Source of the DNA: Xanthomonas sp. SI
Lineage (GTDB): Bacteria; Pseudomonadota; Gammaproteobacteria; Xanthomonadales; Xanthomonadaceae
DNA: 64,000 nt
Direction of reading: 5' to 3'
Assembly: GCF_014236855.1 (NCBI RefSeq)
Contig: NZ_CP051261.1
Coordinates: 1,550,001-1,614,000 of the forward strand
In this document: positions 1 through 10,300 of the stretch, one piece after another
Layout of the letters: the number at the start of each line of letters is the position of its first letter
Position numbering within the stretch: the first letter of the stretch is position 1
Notes under the pieces: generated by a model
Databases searched by the model: none
Seen by the model: only the letters and a program-made list of their open reading frames with translations
What the model was told of the DNA's origin: nothing
Position numbers and translations under genes: made by a program

Positions 1-2925
1 CTGGTACAGCGCGCGGTCGGCGAGGATCAGCAACTGCTCCCAGCCCAGGCGGCTGTCGGGATCGTGCACGAACGGGAATTCGGCCAGGCCGATCGAGCAG
101 GTGACCTGGCTGTGGCGGCCGTGCTCGAGCGCGAAGCTGTGCGCGGCGATCGAGCGGCACAGGCGCTCGGCGGCCACGGTCAGGTTCTCGCGCGGCGCCG
201 AGCGCAGCACCAGCAGGAATTCCTCGCCGCCCCAGCGCACCACGTAGTCGCTTTCGCGGGTCAGCTTGACCAGCAGCTGCGCCATCTGCTGCAGCACCGC
301 GTCGCCGGTGTGATGGCCACCGCTGTCGTTGATCGCCTTGAAATGGTCGATGTCGATCAGCGCGAACAGCATGCCCGAGGACAGCATGTCCTGGTCGTTG
401 GCGGCCATGCGCCGGTACAGCGCGATGTCGCTGGGGATGTGCAGCGACAGGTAGCGGCGATTGCGCAGTTGGGTCAGGTCGTCGGTGAAGCTGGCTTCCT
501 GCAGGCGCTGGTTGGCCGCCTGCAGCGCCTCGGTGCGCTGGCGCACCTGCCGTTCCAGCGTCGCGCGCTGGCGCTGGTTGACCACGCGCGCGATGCCAAG
601 CAGCGCCAGCGCCAGCGCCAGCACGCCCAGCGCCAGCAGCAGCTTGTAGAACAGCGTCTCCTGGAAGCGCAGCCGGATCCGCAGCGGCAATCGCGCCGGC
701 GCCTGCGCCCAGACCCCGGCGTTGTTGCTGCCGCTGACCTCGAACACGTAGTCGCCGCCGGGCAGGTTGGTATAGCTGGCCACGCGCTGGCGGATGTCGT
801 CCAGGCTGCGCCACTGGGTGTCGTAGCCGACCAGGCGGTAGCGCAGTTCCACGTTCTCCGGGGCCTGGAACGAGGCCGCGGTGAACTCGAAATCCAGGTC
901 GCGCGCCTGCGCCGGCAGCGGCGTGTCGCGCAGCGCCTGCGGCGCCATCCAGCGGCCCTGCGCGCGGATCCGTTCCACCACCGGCTGCGGCGCGACCGGA
1001 TTCTTGACGATGCCGGCGGTGTCCATGGTCACCACGCCGTCGCGGCTGGGCAGCCACAGCGTGCCGTTGTCGATGAAGCCCTTGCCGTTGCCGGCGCCGT
1101 TGCAGCACAGGCCCTGCACGCCGCCGTGGCGCTGGCCGCGCTCGTTGAGCAGCAGTTCGGCCTGCAGTGGCGTGCTCGGCACCTCGATGCGCTTGAGCAG
1201 GCTCGCCAGCGGCATCCGGTACACGCCGCGCAGGCCGGCCACCCACAGGCTGCCATGGCCGTCGTCGGCGATGAAGAACGCGGCGTTGGCCGGCAGCCCG
1301 TCGTGTTCGTCGAACATGGTCCAGCGCTTGCCGTCGAACACCCACAGCTGGTCGGACAGGGTGCCGATCACCCACTGCCCGCCGGGCAGTTCGTGGATCG
1401 CGGTGACGTCGGCGTCGGCCAGCGCCGAGCCGGCCTCGGCGAGCGGCAGCAGGCGCTCGCCGCGCAGTTCGTACAGGCCGGCCTGGGAGCCGATCAGCAG
1501 GCGGCCGGCCCGGGTTTCGTGGATCAGGCGCACACGCGGATCGCGCAGGCCCTCGTCGTTGCCGTAGCGCTGCAGGTGCGCGCCGTCGCTGCGGAACAGG
1601 CCGTCGCTGGTGGCGAACCACAGCCGTTGCGCGCGGTCGCGAACGATGCCGTTGACCTGCAGTTCGTGCAGCGGCGCCAGCAGCGGCGGCTCGCTGGCGC
1701 GCCCGTCGCGGTACAGCAGCGCGCCGCGGCGGGTGCCGATCCACAGCTGGCCGGGTTCGGCGAGCAGGGTGTAGGGAACATCGGCGGGCAGTTGCTCGCG
1801 GCGCAGCACCTGCTGATAGCGGCCGGCGCGCAGCCGCTCCAGGCCGTTGCCGGTGCCGACCCACAGCGAGCCGTCGGGATCGCGCGCCAGCGTCCACACC
1901 AGCGGGTCGCTCAGGCCTTCGTAGCTGCTGTAGCGGCGGGTCCAGCCGTTCCACAGCCGGGTCGCGCCCTTCCAGCGGCTGCCCAGCCACAGGTTGCGCT
2001 CGCGGTCCTCGAAGATCGCGCTGGCGCCGGCGTCCTGGTCGCTTTCCGTGTATCGCTCGACGATGTCGCCGTCGCGTACGCGCAGCAGATAGCCGGGCAG
2101 GCCCACCCACAGGTTGCCGTCGCTGTCCTGGAACAGCGCTTCCACCGCGCGCCGGGTCACCGCCGGGTCGCCAGGCAGCCGCTGCCAGCGGCCGTCGCGG
2201 CGGAACAGCAGGCCGTCGCGACTGCCGGCCCACAGCCGTCCCTGCGCGTCCAGCAGTTGCCGCACTGGCGCGGCGTGCGCGTCGGCCGGCAGCGGCAGCG
2301 GTTCCTCGTCGCCTTCGGCGAAGCGCAGCACGGCGCCGCGCGTGCCGACCCACAGCTCGCCGCCGCGCGGCAGCAGCGCATAGGCGCCGTCGGCGATGCG
2401 ATGACGCAGGCGCAGGCTGTCGCCGACCACGGCGTAGACGCCGTCCTGCGCGGCGACCAGCACCGTGCCTTGCGCGTCGACCGCGATCGCTTCGATATTC
2501 AGCAGCGCGGCTTGCGGATCCTGCGGCAGCAGGTTGCTGAAGCGGCCGTCGCGATAGCGCGCCAGGCCGCGGTAGGTGCCGATCCACAGGTCGCCGCGCG
2601 GGTCCACCTGCAGGGCCTTGATCCACGGGCCGGGCAGGTTGGCCGGGGCTTTCTCGCCGAAGGTGGTCATGCGCACGCCGTCGAAGCGCGCCAGCCCGCC
2701 CATCGTGCCGATCCACAGATAGCCCTGCCGATCCTGCGCGAAAGCCTGCACGCTCAGCTGCGGCAGCCCTTGTTCCAGGCCCCAGCCTTGGCGTTCGTAG
2801 TGGTTGAACTGCTTGTCCGGCTGCAAGGCGGCCGCCGTCGGCACGAGCGAGATCCACGCTCCGAAGAGCATGGCCAGCTTTAGCGCACAGGTGCACCAGG
2901 AAGCGGGGTGGGACTGCAAGGGCAT
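1..2925 (-). CDS. Propeller-sensor diguanylate cyclase (GGDEF), 3' end outside window
   Basis: This is a membrane-anchored sensor predicted to make cyclic di-GMP. The start chosen at 2925 gives a signal-peptide-like N-terminus ending in VPTAAA. About 700 residues of repeated propeller blades follow, with motifs such as GYLWIGTMGG and GDLWIGTYRG. Next come a Y_Y_Y-type domain (RYRLVGYDTQWRSL), one transmembrane helix, a short coiled segment and a GGDEF domain with an intact GGEEF signature at residues 899-903. An RESD sequence sits at the usual product-inhibition (I-site) position upstream of the signature, so feedback control by c-di-GMP is likely. The C-terminal end of the GGDEF domain lies beyond position 1. 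A later Met at 2871 is an alternative start but would shorten the signal sequence. The signal sensed is unknown; in the family the propeller is periplasmic. Confidence 0.9.
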   Translation of the reverse strand, partial: MPLQSHPASWCTCALKLAMLFGAWISLVPTAAALQPDKQFNHYERQGWGLEQGLPQLSVQAFAQDRQGYLWIGTMGGLARFDGVRMTTFGEKAPANLPGPWIKALQVDPRGDLWIGTYRGLARYRDGRFSNLLPQDPQAALLNIEAIAVDAQGTVLVAAQDGVYAVVGDSLRLRHRIADGAYALLPRGGELWVGTRGAVLRFAEGDEEPLPLPADAHAAPVRQLLDAQGRLWAGSRDGLLFRRDGRWQRLPGDPAVTRRAVEALFQDSDGNLWVGLPGYLLRVRDGDIVERYTESDQDAGASAIFEDRERNLWLGSRWKGATRLWNGWTRRYSSYEGLSDPLVWTLARDPDGSLWVGTGNGLERLRAGRYQQVLRREQLPADVPYTLLAEPGQLWIGTRRGALLYRDGRASEPPLLAPLHELQVNGIVRDRAQRLWFATSDGLFRSDGAHLQRYGNDEGLRDPRVRLIHETRAGRLLIGSQAGLYELRGERLLPLAEAGSALADADVTAIHELPGGQWVIGTLSDQLWVFDGKRWTMFDEHDGLPANAAFFIADDGHGSLWVAGLRGVYRMPLASLLKRIEVPSTPLQAELLLNERGQRHGGVQGLCCNGAGNGKGFIDNGTLWLPSRDGVVTMDTAGIVKNPVAPQPVVERIRAQGRWMAPQALRDTPLPAQARDLDFEFTAASFQAPENVELRYRLVGYDTQWRSLDDIRQRVASYTNLPGGDYVFEVSGSNNAGVWAQAPARLPLRIRLRFQETLFYKLLLALGVLALALALLGIARVVNQRQRATLERQVRQRTEALQAANQRLQEASFTDDLTQLRNRRYLSLHIPSDIALYRRMAANDQDMLSSGMLFALIDIDHFKAINDSGGHHTGDAVLQQMAQLLVKLTRESDYVVRWGGEEFLLVLRSAPRENLTVAAERLCRSIAAHSFALEHGRHSQVTCSIGLAEFPFVHDPDSRLGWEQLLILADRALYQ

Positions 2926-3204
2926 TCCAGTGCCGGCTCGGCGGATCGTCAGTGTCGCTATCGGCGCAGGCGCGCCGATCTTTATCCGTACCGCAACAAA
3001 AGCCTGCGCGGCGTCGTCGATCGCGACGGCCGCAAGGCCTGTCATCCAGGCAGGTCCGACCCGCGGGGCGCGGTGGCGCGCAGCCCATGCCGCGTCGCCG
3101 TGCCGGCGTTGCGCTCGGTCCGACTGCGCGCGCCGACGTGGCCCAGGCATGCGCCGCAGCGGTGCGATCCGCTCGGACATGGACGGCACGCCGGCAGCAT
3201 CATC

Positions 3205-4587
3205 TCAGCACTCGATCACGTTCACTGCGAGCCCGCCGCGGCTGGTTTCCTTGTACTTGTCCTGCATGTCGCGGCCGGTGTCGCGCATGGTCCGGATCAC
3301 CTTGTCCAGCGATACCTTGTGCTTGCCGTCGCCGCGCATGGCCATGCGGCTGGCGTTGATCGCTTTCACCGCGCCCATCGCATTGCGCTCGATGCACGGG
3401 ATCTGCACCAGCCCGCCGATCGGGTCGCAGGTCAGGCCGAGGTTGTGTTCCATGCCGATCTCTGCGGCGTTCTCGATCTGCCCCGGCTTGCCGCCGAGCG
3501 CGGCGACCAGGCCGCCGGCGGCCATCGAGCAGGCCACGCCGACTTCGCCCTGGCAACCGACTTCGGCGCCGGAGATGGAGGCGTTTTCCTTGTACAGGAT
3601 GCCGATCGCCGCGGCAGTCAGCAGGAAATCGAAGATGCGTTGTTCGTCGCTGCCCGGGCAGAAACGGTCGAAGTAGTGCAGCACCGACGGAATGATCCCC
3701 GCCGCGCCGTTGGTCGGTGCGGTGACCACGCGCCCGCCGGCGGCGTTCTCTTCGTTGACCGCCAGCGCGTACAGGTTGACCCAGTCCAGCGTGGTCAGCG
3801 GATCGCGCATCGCCGCTTCCGGCTTGGACGACAGCTCGCGGTACAGCGCCGGCGCGCGGCGCGACACGTGCAGGCCGCCGGGCAGCGTGCCTTCCTCGCG
3901 GATGCCGCGCGCCACGCAGGCCTGCATCGCATTCCACAGTTCGCGCAGGCCGTCGCGGATCTCGTCCTCGCTGCGCCAGCACTTCTCGTTCTCGAACATC
4001 AGCGCGGCGATGCTCAGGCCGCTGCGCGCGGCTTGCGCCAGCAATTCGTCGCCGCTCTTGAACGGGTACGGCAGCGGCGTTTCGTCGGCGACGATGCGGT
4101 CGTCGGCGGCGTCGTCCTGGTTGACCACGAAGCCGCCGCCGACCGAGTAGTAGTCGCGCGTGGCGATCACTTCGTCGTCGGCGGCATAGGCGGTGAAGCG
4201 CATGCCGTTGGTGTGGTACGGCAGCTTCTGGCGCTTGTTCAGCGCCAGGTCGCGCTTCTCGTCGAAGGCGATGCTGTGCTGGCCCATCAGGTTGATGCGC
4301 TTGCTGCCGCGGATGCGCTCCAGCGTGCTCGGAATGATGTCCGGGTCGATCAGGTTCGGGCGCTGGCCTTCCAGGCCCAGCAGCACCGCCTTGTCGGTGC
4401 CGTGGCCGCGCCCGGTCAGCGCCAGCGAGCCGAACACCTCGGCGCGGATCCGCACCACCTCGCCGAGCCGGCCCGGATCCAGCAGCCAGCGGTGCACGAA
4501 GCGCTCGGCCGCACGCATCGGCCCCACGGTGTGCGAGGAACTCGGCCCGATGCCGATCTTGAACAGGTCGAAGGTGCTGACAGCCAT
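3205..4587 (-). CDS. sdaA: L-serine ammonia-lyase (L-serine dehydratase, iron-sulfur type)
   Basis: Cytosolic enzyme that deaminates L-serine to pyruvate and ammonia. The 460-residue product has the length of the single-chain bacterial enzyme and starts [20 protein letters not shown], where the SSSHT stretch is the family serine-binding motif. The C-terminal alpha domain has the conserved cysteine segments [14 protein letters not shown] and [14 protein letters not shown], whose cysteines bind a 4Fe-4S cluster in characterised homologues. The frame stays open upstream of this Met without family similarity, so 4587 is preferred. The gene is divergent from the small redox protein at 4678. No operon partner is evident. 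Confidence 0.95.
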   Translation of the reverse strand: MAVSTFDLFKIGIGPSSSHTVGPMRAAERFVHRWLLDPGRLGEVVRIRAEVFGSLALTGRGHGTDKAVLLGLEGQRPNLIDPDIIPSTLERIRGSKRINLMGQHSIAFDEKRDLALNKRQKLPYHTNGMRFTAYAADDEVIATRDYYSVGGGFVVNQDDAADDRIVADETPLPYPFKSGDELLAQAARSGLSIAALMFENEKCWRSEDEIRDGLRELWNAMQACVARGIREEGTLPGGLHVSRRAPALYRELSSKPEAAMRDPLTTLDWVNLYALAVNEENAAGGRVVTAPTNGAAGIIPSVLHYFDRFCPGSDEQRIFDFLLTAAAIGILYKENASISGAEVGCQGEVGVACSMAAGGLVAALGGKPGQIENAAEIGMEHNLGLTCDPIGGLVQIPCIERNAMGAVKAINASRMAMRGDGKHKVSLDKVIRTMRDTGRDMQDKYKETSRGGLAVNVIEC

Positions 4588-4677
4588 ACGTGCCGGAGAG
4601 GTGGAAGGCCAAAGACCATCTATTCTATGCCCCCGGCGCACTGCGCACGCCCGCAACGCAGCATCGGAGCCGCGGCC

Positions 4678-4908
4678 ATGTCCCTGACCCTGTACCAGCG
4701 CGACGACTGCCACCTGTGCGACCAGGCCCTGCTGGTCCTGGCGCAGGCGCGCGTGGCCGACCTGGAAAGCGTTTTCATCGACGGCGACCCGGCATTGGAG
4801 GCGCGCTACGGCGAGCGGGTGCCGGTGCTGCGCGACGCCGGTGGTCGCGAGCTGGGGTGGCCGTTCGATCTGCGTCGGGTGGCGGACTGGCTGACGCTGC
4901 AGGACTGA
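4678..4908 (+). CDS. Small glutaredoxin-like (DUF836 type) protein
   Basis: A 76-residue thioredoxin-fold protein. It begins [17 protein letters not shown], with a CHLC pair directly after the first beta strand as in glutaredoxin-like DUF836 proteins. The later [17 protein letters not shown] segment carries the family cis-proline region. It is probably a cytosolic thiol-disulfide protein; substrates are unknown. The start is set by the Met immediately before the first strand, and about 90 bp separate it from the divergent sdaA start. The 76-residue length is normal for this family. Confidence 0.85.
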   Translation: MSLTLYQRDDCHLCDQALLVLAQARVADLESVFIDGDPALEARYGERVPVLRDAGGRELGWPFDLRRVADWLTLQD

Positions 4909-4987
4909 GCGGCTCTGCTTCAAGCCGCGCGCACGCGACGCGCTGCCGCGATGATCCGCAGTCGAGCGATTCCGCGTTGCGGCGAAG

Positions 4988-5258
4988 CTACGCCTTGCGA
5001 GCGGCCTGTTGCCAGACGGCAGGCGCGCCGCGGTGCAGATCCTCGCTTGCCGGCGCCGCGTCTGCATGCCATGCGAAACAGCAGATCATCGTGCCGTCGC
5101 TGCGGGTGGGGGCCGGATGCATGCCGGCCTTGCGCAATACGCGCAGGTAGGCCAGGTTCTGCGGAGACGCCGTGCGATCGCGTGCTGCAGGCCCAGTTCC
5201 TGCCGCGCATAGGCCAGCAAGGCATGCGCCTCGCCGCGCGCCGCGCCGGTCCAGGCAC
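4988..5258 (-). pseudogene. Remnant of a GNAT acetyltransferase, truncated and frameshifted
   Basis: On the minus strand one frame reads ALLAYARQELGLQHAIA and a second frame, after a shift near 5168, continues ASPQNLAYLRVLRKAGMHP. Joined, these form the typical C-terminal half of a GNAT protein (acceptor helix, then the N..YLRVLRKAGM motif). No N-terminal half is present: the next sequence upstream on this strand is the yceI terminator. This is read directly from the two frames; that it is a decayed gene rather than a sequencing error at one base is inference, but the missing N-terminus supports decay. Confidence 0.5.
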
Positions 5259-5294
5259 AAAAAAAGCGGCGGACCCGACGAGGGAATCCGCCGC
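5259..5294 (-). terminator. Rho-independent terminator of the YceI-b561-YceI operon
   Basis: On the minus strand an 8-bp stem, GCGGCGGA paired with TCCGCCGC, closes a loop of about 13 nt and is followed by seven Ts. It lies 35 bp past the stop codon of the YceI gene at 5329, the last gene of the operon. Confidence 0.85.
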
Positions 5295-5328
5295 CCAGTG
5301 GCCGCGTGCCGCTGCGGCCGGTGGCGAA

Positions 5329-5895
5329 TCACTTCGCCTTGAACACGACCTTGGTGCTGATCGCGGTTTCGTTGGGAATGGTCTTGGTGTCGGCCCAGTC
5401 GCCGCCGCCGACGCCGAAGTCCAGGCGCTTGACGGTGGCCTTGCCGGCCAGCACCGGCTGCGCGCCCGGGGTCCAGGTGAAGGTCAGGGTCACCGGCTTG
5501 GACACGCCGCGCAGTTCCAGGGTGCCGTCGGCGGCGTACTGGTTGTTGCCCAGCGAACGGAACTTGTCGGCGCGGTAGTGGGCGGTGGCGAACTTGGCCA
5601 CGTTGAAAAAGTCCGGCCCCTGCAATGTGGAGTCGCGGTCGCCATTGCCGCTCTTGGCGCCGGCCAGCGGAATCGCCACGTCGAGCTTGGCGCCGGCCAG
5701 GTTGGCCGGGTCGAAGCTGAGCTTGGTGTCGAAGCCGGGGAACTGGCCGGTGAACACTTCGCCGTCGTACTTGCTGGCGAACACCAGGCTCGAGCCCGGC
5801 GCCTGCACGTAATCGGCGGCGAACGCGGGGGCGGCGGCGAGCATCGCCACCAGGCTGGCGGCAACGGCGGCGGGGGAGGCGAAACGGGACGACAT
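5329..5895 (-). CDS. Periplasmic YceI-family lipid-binding protein (first copy)
   Basis: A 188-residue protein with a clear signal peptide ending AAAPAFAADY. The mature part is a single YceI beta-barrel domain: SSLVFASKYDGEVFTGQF near the start, DSTLQGPDFFNVAKFATAHY in the middle and GVSKPVTLTFTW near the end. YceI proteins are periplasmic lipocalin-like barrels that bind isoprenoid chains such as ubiquinone; the ligand here is not visible. It is the last gene of a three-gene operon: cytochrome b561 ends 11 bp upstream and a second YceI gene lies before that. The start at 5895 has a GGAGTTCC-type ribosome site just upstream. Confidence 0.92.
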   Translation of the reverse strand: MSSRFASPAAVAASLVAMLAAAPAFAADYVQAPGSSLVFASKYDGEVFTGQFPGFDTKLSFDPANLAGAKLDVAIPLAGAKSGNGDRDSTLQGPDFFNVAKFATAHYRADKFRSLGNNQYAADGTLELRGVSKPVTLTFTWTPGAQPVLAGKATVKRLDFGVGGGDWADTKTIPNETAISTKVVFKAK

Positions 5896-5906
5896 GATGG
5901 AACTCC

Positions 5907-6473
5907 TCAGGATTTGGGGGTCAGCCAGCCGCGCGGCAACATCCGCGCCAGGGTGGCATCGCGTTGGAACAGGTGGTGGTAGAAGGCGGCGCCGGCATGC
6001 GCCAGCACCACCGCGATCAGGATCCAGAAGCCCCATTCGTGCAGCGCATGCGACAGATCGCGCAGGTGCGCGTCGGGCGCGCTGAGCTTGGGCACGGCGA
6101 CCAGGCCGAACCAGCGGAACGGACGCAGGCCGCTGGTCGAGTCGTACAGCCAGCCGGACAGCGGCATGGCGAAGATCAGCACGTACAGCAGCACGTGGGT
6201 GGCGCTGGCGATGCGTTCCTGCCAGCTCGGCGTGCCCGGCACCGGCTTGGGCGCGCCGGCATACAGGCGCCAGCCCAGGCGTGCGATCACCAGCGCCAGC
6301 ACGGTCAGGCCGAGCGACTTGTGCGCGGTGTAGACCCAGAAGTACTTGGGCGTCTTCGGCAGCTCGCCCATGGTCAGGCCGACCACGCCCAGCAGCAGGA
6401 TCAAGGCGGCGATCAGCCAATGCAGGGTCTGGCTGACGCCGCCCCAACGCTCGGCGGTGTTCTTGGCGGTCAT
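5907..6473 (-). CDS. Cytochrome b561-type membrane electron carrier
   Basis: A 188-residue integral membrane protein with four predicted helices. Candidate haem-ligand histidines lie in the helix 1 segment QTLHWLIAALILLLG, in YTAHKSLGLTVLAL, and in the last helix region (SHALHEWGFW, LAHAGAAFYHHL). This matches the prokaryotic b561 (CybB) family, which exchanges electrons with ubiquinone in the inner membrane. It sits between two YceI genes and its ATG overlaps the stop of the upstream one as ATGA, so translation is probably coupled. The pairing suggests quinone or isoprenoid handling shared by all three proteins, which is inference. Confidence 0.92.
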   Translation of the reverse strand: MTAKNTAERWGGVSQTLHWLIAALILLLGVVGLTMGELPKTPKYFWVYTAHKSLGLTVLALVIARLGWRLYAGAPKPVPGTPSWQERIASATHVLLYVLIFAMPLSGWLYDSTSGLRPFRWFGLVAVPKLSAPDAHLRDLSHALHEWGFWILIAVVLAHAGAAFYHHLFQRDATLARMLPRGWLTPKS

Positions 6474-7138
6474 GGCGTGGATTCCTGGTTGGCGCTGGGG
6501 CTGGGCGGCGGAGTGGGGGTGTCGGCGGCGGGCGCGTCCGCCGGCGGCGGGTCGGCGTCGGCGCGGCCGTCGCGGGTGGCCTCGGCCTCGATGCGCAGTT
6601 CGACCGTGGCGCCGATCACCGACGGCCAGGCGGCGATGCCGAAGTCGGCGCGCTGCAGCGTGGTGGTGGCGGAAAAGCCCACGGTGCGGCGGAACGGCGG
6701 CAGCGGATGCCGCTTCAGCGCGTTGAGGGTCACGTCCAGCGCGATCTCGCGGCTGACCCCGTGCAGGGTCAGCGTGCCGAACACCTTGGCGTGGGTGGCG
6801 TCGATCGGTTCGATCCGGGTGGAAACGAAGCGCGCCTCGGGGAAACGCTCGCCGTCGACCAGGTTGTGCGCCAGCGCGGCGCGGTTCCATTTGTCGTCGC
6901 CCAGGTCCAGGCGCTGCAGCGGCACCCGCGCGTCCAGCCGCGCGCTGCGCCAGTCGTCCGGGTCGAACGCCAGCGTGCCGGTGCTGCCGGACACGGCGCC
7001 CAGCGCCTTGGAGAAGCCGGCGTGCTCGATCGCGAACAGCACGCGGGTGTGCACCGGGTCCAGCGCGTACTGCGCCGGGGCGGCCAGTGCGGCGGTCGGC
7101 AGGGTCAGCAGCAGGGCGATCAGGCAGCGCTGGAGCAT
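6470..7138 (-). CDS. Periplasmic YceI-family protein (second copy, Pro/Asp-rich tail)
   Basis: A 222-residue exported protein starting MLQRCLIALLLTLPTAALAA, followed by a YceI barrel: YALDPVHTRVLFAIEHAGFS, then NLVDGERFPEARFVSTRIE and GVSREIALDVTLNALKRHP. Unlike the first copy it ends in a low-complexity tail rich in Pro, Ala and Asp of about 30 residues, probably disordered. It is the first gene of the YceI-b561-YceI operon and overlaps the cytochrome gene by 4 bp. The two YceI copies are clearly diverged, so they are old paralogues and not a recent duplication. Confidence 0.9.
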   Translation of the reverse strand: MLQRCLIALLLTLPTAALAAPAQYALDPVHTRVLFAIEHAGFSKALGAVSGSTGTLAFDPDDWRSARLDARVPLQRLDLGDDKWNRAALAHNLVDGERFPEARFVSTRIEPIDATHAKVFGTLTLHGVSREIALDVTLNALKRHPLPPFRRTVGFSATTTLQRADFGIAAWPSVIGATVELRIEAEATRDGRADADPPPADAPAADTPTPPPSPSANQESTP

Positions 7139-7370
7139 GGGTGGGCCAGGCAGAAGGAGTAGCCGGGATTCTAGGCGCAGTCCGCGGCGCTTGCGCCAGC
7201 GCGCGGCGCAATGGTTCGTTGCGTGACGCGGCGGGTGGGATTTTGCGGCCCCCCGCGGTATAAGAACGCTGCCGCATCAAGGCGGCACGGAGCGGTCGCG
7301 CTGTCTGCGGCCGGCCCCGGCAGTGCGCCGGTGTTCATCCGCCGCCGATCGTTCACTGCCGCCGGAGCCG

Positions 7371-10300
7371 ATGTCGATGCAAATTCCATGTCCTCGACGC
7401 CTGCGCCGCGGCTGGACGCTCGCCTGGCTGCTGCTGTTGCTGGCCGGTTGCTGCGCCAGTGCGCTGGCGGCGGTGCCGGAGCTGCCGCGGTTCCGCGTGC
7501 TGGGCGCCGAGCATGGGCTGCCGTCCAGCGAAATCTCTCGGCTGGCGCTGGACCGCGACGGCTACCTGTGGATCGCCAGCGGCGACGGCCTGGCCCGCTA
7601 CGACGGGCGCGAATTCCGCATCTGGCGCCACGACCCGGACGATCCGCAGTCGCTGCGCTGCAACTACGTGCAGGAACTGCACATCGATGCGCGCAACCGG
7701 GTCTGGGTGGCCTGCGAAGGCGGCGGTCTGAGCATGCTCGATACCGCGCGCCGCGGATTCCGCCATTTCAACATGGCCACGCAACCGGCGATGCGCAGCG
7801 ACGAGGTGTTCGCGATCGCCAGCCGCGGCGACGAGGTGGTGTTCGGCACCTACGCCGGCGGCCTGTACCGGGTGCCAGCGGACGGACGCGTGCAGCGCAT
7901 CCAGGCCGGCGACAGCGAGGTCGATGCGATGCTCGACGGCGCGATCGTCGGCCTGGGCTTCGATGCGGCCGGGGTGCTGTGGATCGGCACCTTCAAGGGC
8001 ATGGTGCGCTACGACGGCAAGCGCGCCAGCGCCTACCGCCTGCCCGGTCCCACGGATGCGCCGCAGAAGGTCGCGGCGGTGATCGCGCTGTCCGACGGCC
8101 TGTGGGTCAGCACCAACAGCGAGCTGTACCGGCTTGGCCACGATGGCCGCTGGCAGCGTGCCGACTGGACCGGCGCGTTGCAGCGCGGGGTGCTGTGCAT
8201 GGCCGAGGACGGCAACGGCGGCTATTGGCTCGGCAACGGCCAGGGGCTGTGGCACAAGCCGGCCGACGGCGCGTTGCGGCGCATCGCCGAGGGCGAGGCG
8301 GCGGTGGCCGGCGCCAACGTGGTTGTGAGCATGCTGCGCGACAAGGAGGGCGGACTGTGGGTGTCGTTGCCGACCCGCGGCCTGGGCTACCTGCGCCCGG
8401 GCTGGCGGCGGCTGGCGGTGCTGGGGCCGGCGCACGGCCTGGCGCCGGACCTGTATGCCGGCCTGGCACCGGCCCGCGACGGCGGCGTGTGGCTGGCCGG
8501 GACCGGCGGCAATGTGTACCGGCTGCAGCCGGCCAGCGGCGAATTGAGCAAGCCGCAGTGGACGCCCAGCCTGCCCGGCGTGCGCGTGCTGTCGGTACTG
8601 GAAGACACGGCCGGCGACCTGTGGCTGGGCAGCAGCGCCCAGTTGCTGCGCGGCCCTGCCTACGGCGGCGCGCTGAAAAGCTGGGGGCGTGCGTCGGCGG
8701 CCGACGCGACCCCCGACATCGGCGTCAACAGCTGGTTGCGCCAGCGCGCCGACGGCACCTTGTGGGTGGCCGCGCCCGGGTTCGGCGTGCAGGTGCGCGC
8801 GCTCGCCGACGGCCACGTGCTGGACAACATCCATGGTCCGCAACGCGGGCTGGCCGCCGCCGCCGATATCGCCGCGTTCGACCTGGCGCCGGACGGCACG
8901 CCGTGGCTGGCCGCCGAGCGCTTGCACTATTGGGATACCGCCGCCGGGCAGTTCCGCGCTCCGCCGGAATTCGCCGGCGAACGGGTGCAGTCGTTCGCCT
9001 TCGCCGATGCGCAGACCCTGTGGCTGCATCGCCTGTCCGGGCTCGAGCTGTGGCGCCGCGAGGGCGGGCACTGGCAGCAGGCGCATCGCTATGCGGCGGC
9101 CGAGGGCGTGCCGCCGACCGAGTCGCAGGGCCTGGTCGTCGATCAGCAGGGACGCGCCTGGCTGGGTACGCGCCGCGGCCTGTTCCGGATCGATCCGCGG
9201 CACACGCCCGCGGTGCGCGCGTTCGGTACCCGCAACGGATTGAGCAGCCAGGAAGTGGTCAAGCGCGGGCTGTTGATGGCGGCCGACGGGGTGCTGGTGG
9301 CGGCCGCCGCCGATGGCAGCGTGGCACTGCTGGATACGCGGCTGCCGGACCCGCCGCAGGTGCCGCTGACGCTGAGCGTGGAGAGCGTGCAGGTGCGCCG
9401 CGGCGAGCGGCTGCTGGCGCTGCCGGTGAGCGGCGGTTTCGCCCTGCAGCCGGACGATCGCGATCTGCGCGTGGTGGCGCGGCTGCTGTCGTTCGTCGAT
9501 CCGGAAGGCATCGTCTACCGTTTCCGCCTGCCCGGCTACGACCGCGACTGGGTCGCGGTCGGCGCCACCGGCGAGCGCACGCTGCCGCAGTTGCCGGCCG
9601 GCGCGCAGGTGCTCGAAGTACAGGCGCGCACCCGCAACGGCGCCTGGTCGCCGACGCTGCGGCTGCCGTTCCGGGTGTATCCGCCGTGGTGGCGCAGCGT
9701 CTGGGGCATCGCCGGGCTGCTCGCCGCCGCCGCGCTGCTGGTGCTGGCCTCACTGCGCGCCTACCGCCGCCGCCTGCGCCGCCAGCATTCCTGGCAACTG
9801 GCGCTGCACAAGCAGGAAGTGGCCGAGCAGGCGTCGCTGGCCAAGACCCGTTTCCTGGCCACGCTGGGGCACGAGGTGCGCACGCCGATGACCGGCGTGC
9901 TGGGCATGAGCGAACTGCTGCTGGCCACGCCGCTGGATCCCAAGCAGCGCGGCTATACCGAATCGATCCGCCGCGCCGGCACGCACCTGCTGCACCTGGT
10001 CAACGATGCGCTGGACCTGGCGCGGATCGAGGCCGGGCGCCTGCAACTGGACCTGCAGCCGTTCGCGTTGCAGGCGCTGATCGCCGACGTGGTGAACCTG
10101 ATGGCGCCGCTGGCGCAGGCGCGCGGCCTGCGCTTCGAATGCCACGACACCTTGCCGGGCGCGGTGACCGTCAACGGCGACGCGGTGCGGGTGCGGCAGA
10201 TCCTGCTCAATCTGATCGGCAATGCGATCAAGTTCACCGCCAGCGGCTCGGTGACCTTGCACGTGTCGCCGCTGCACAGCGGACACGGGCTGTGCGTGGA

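Noticed and set aside
64..2883. Very long open frame on the plus strand opposite the diguanylate cyclase
   Set aside because: Its composition is Gln/Ala/Arg/Val-rich without any family motif, while the minus strand reads clear propeller and GGDEF motifs. It is an antisense shadow of a GC-rich gene.
2908..4908. Long plus-strand open frame across sdaA ending in the glutaredoxin-like protein
   Set aside because: Only the last 76 codons have family similarity; the rest is antisense to sdaA.
7353..9203. Long minus-strand frame opposite the first hybrid kinase
   Set aside because: No motifs, and the plus strand is a clear kinase with signal peptide.
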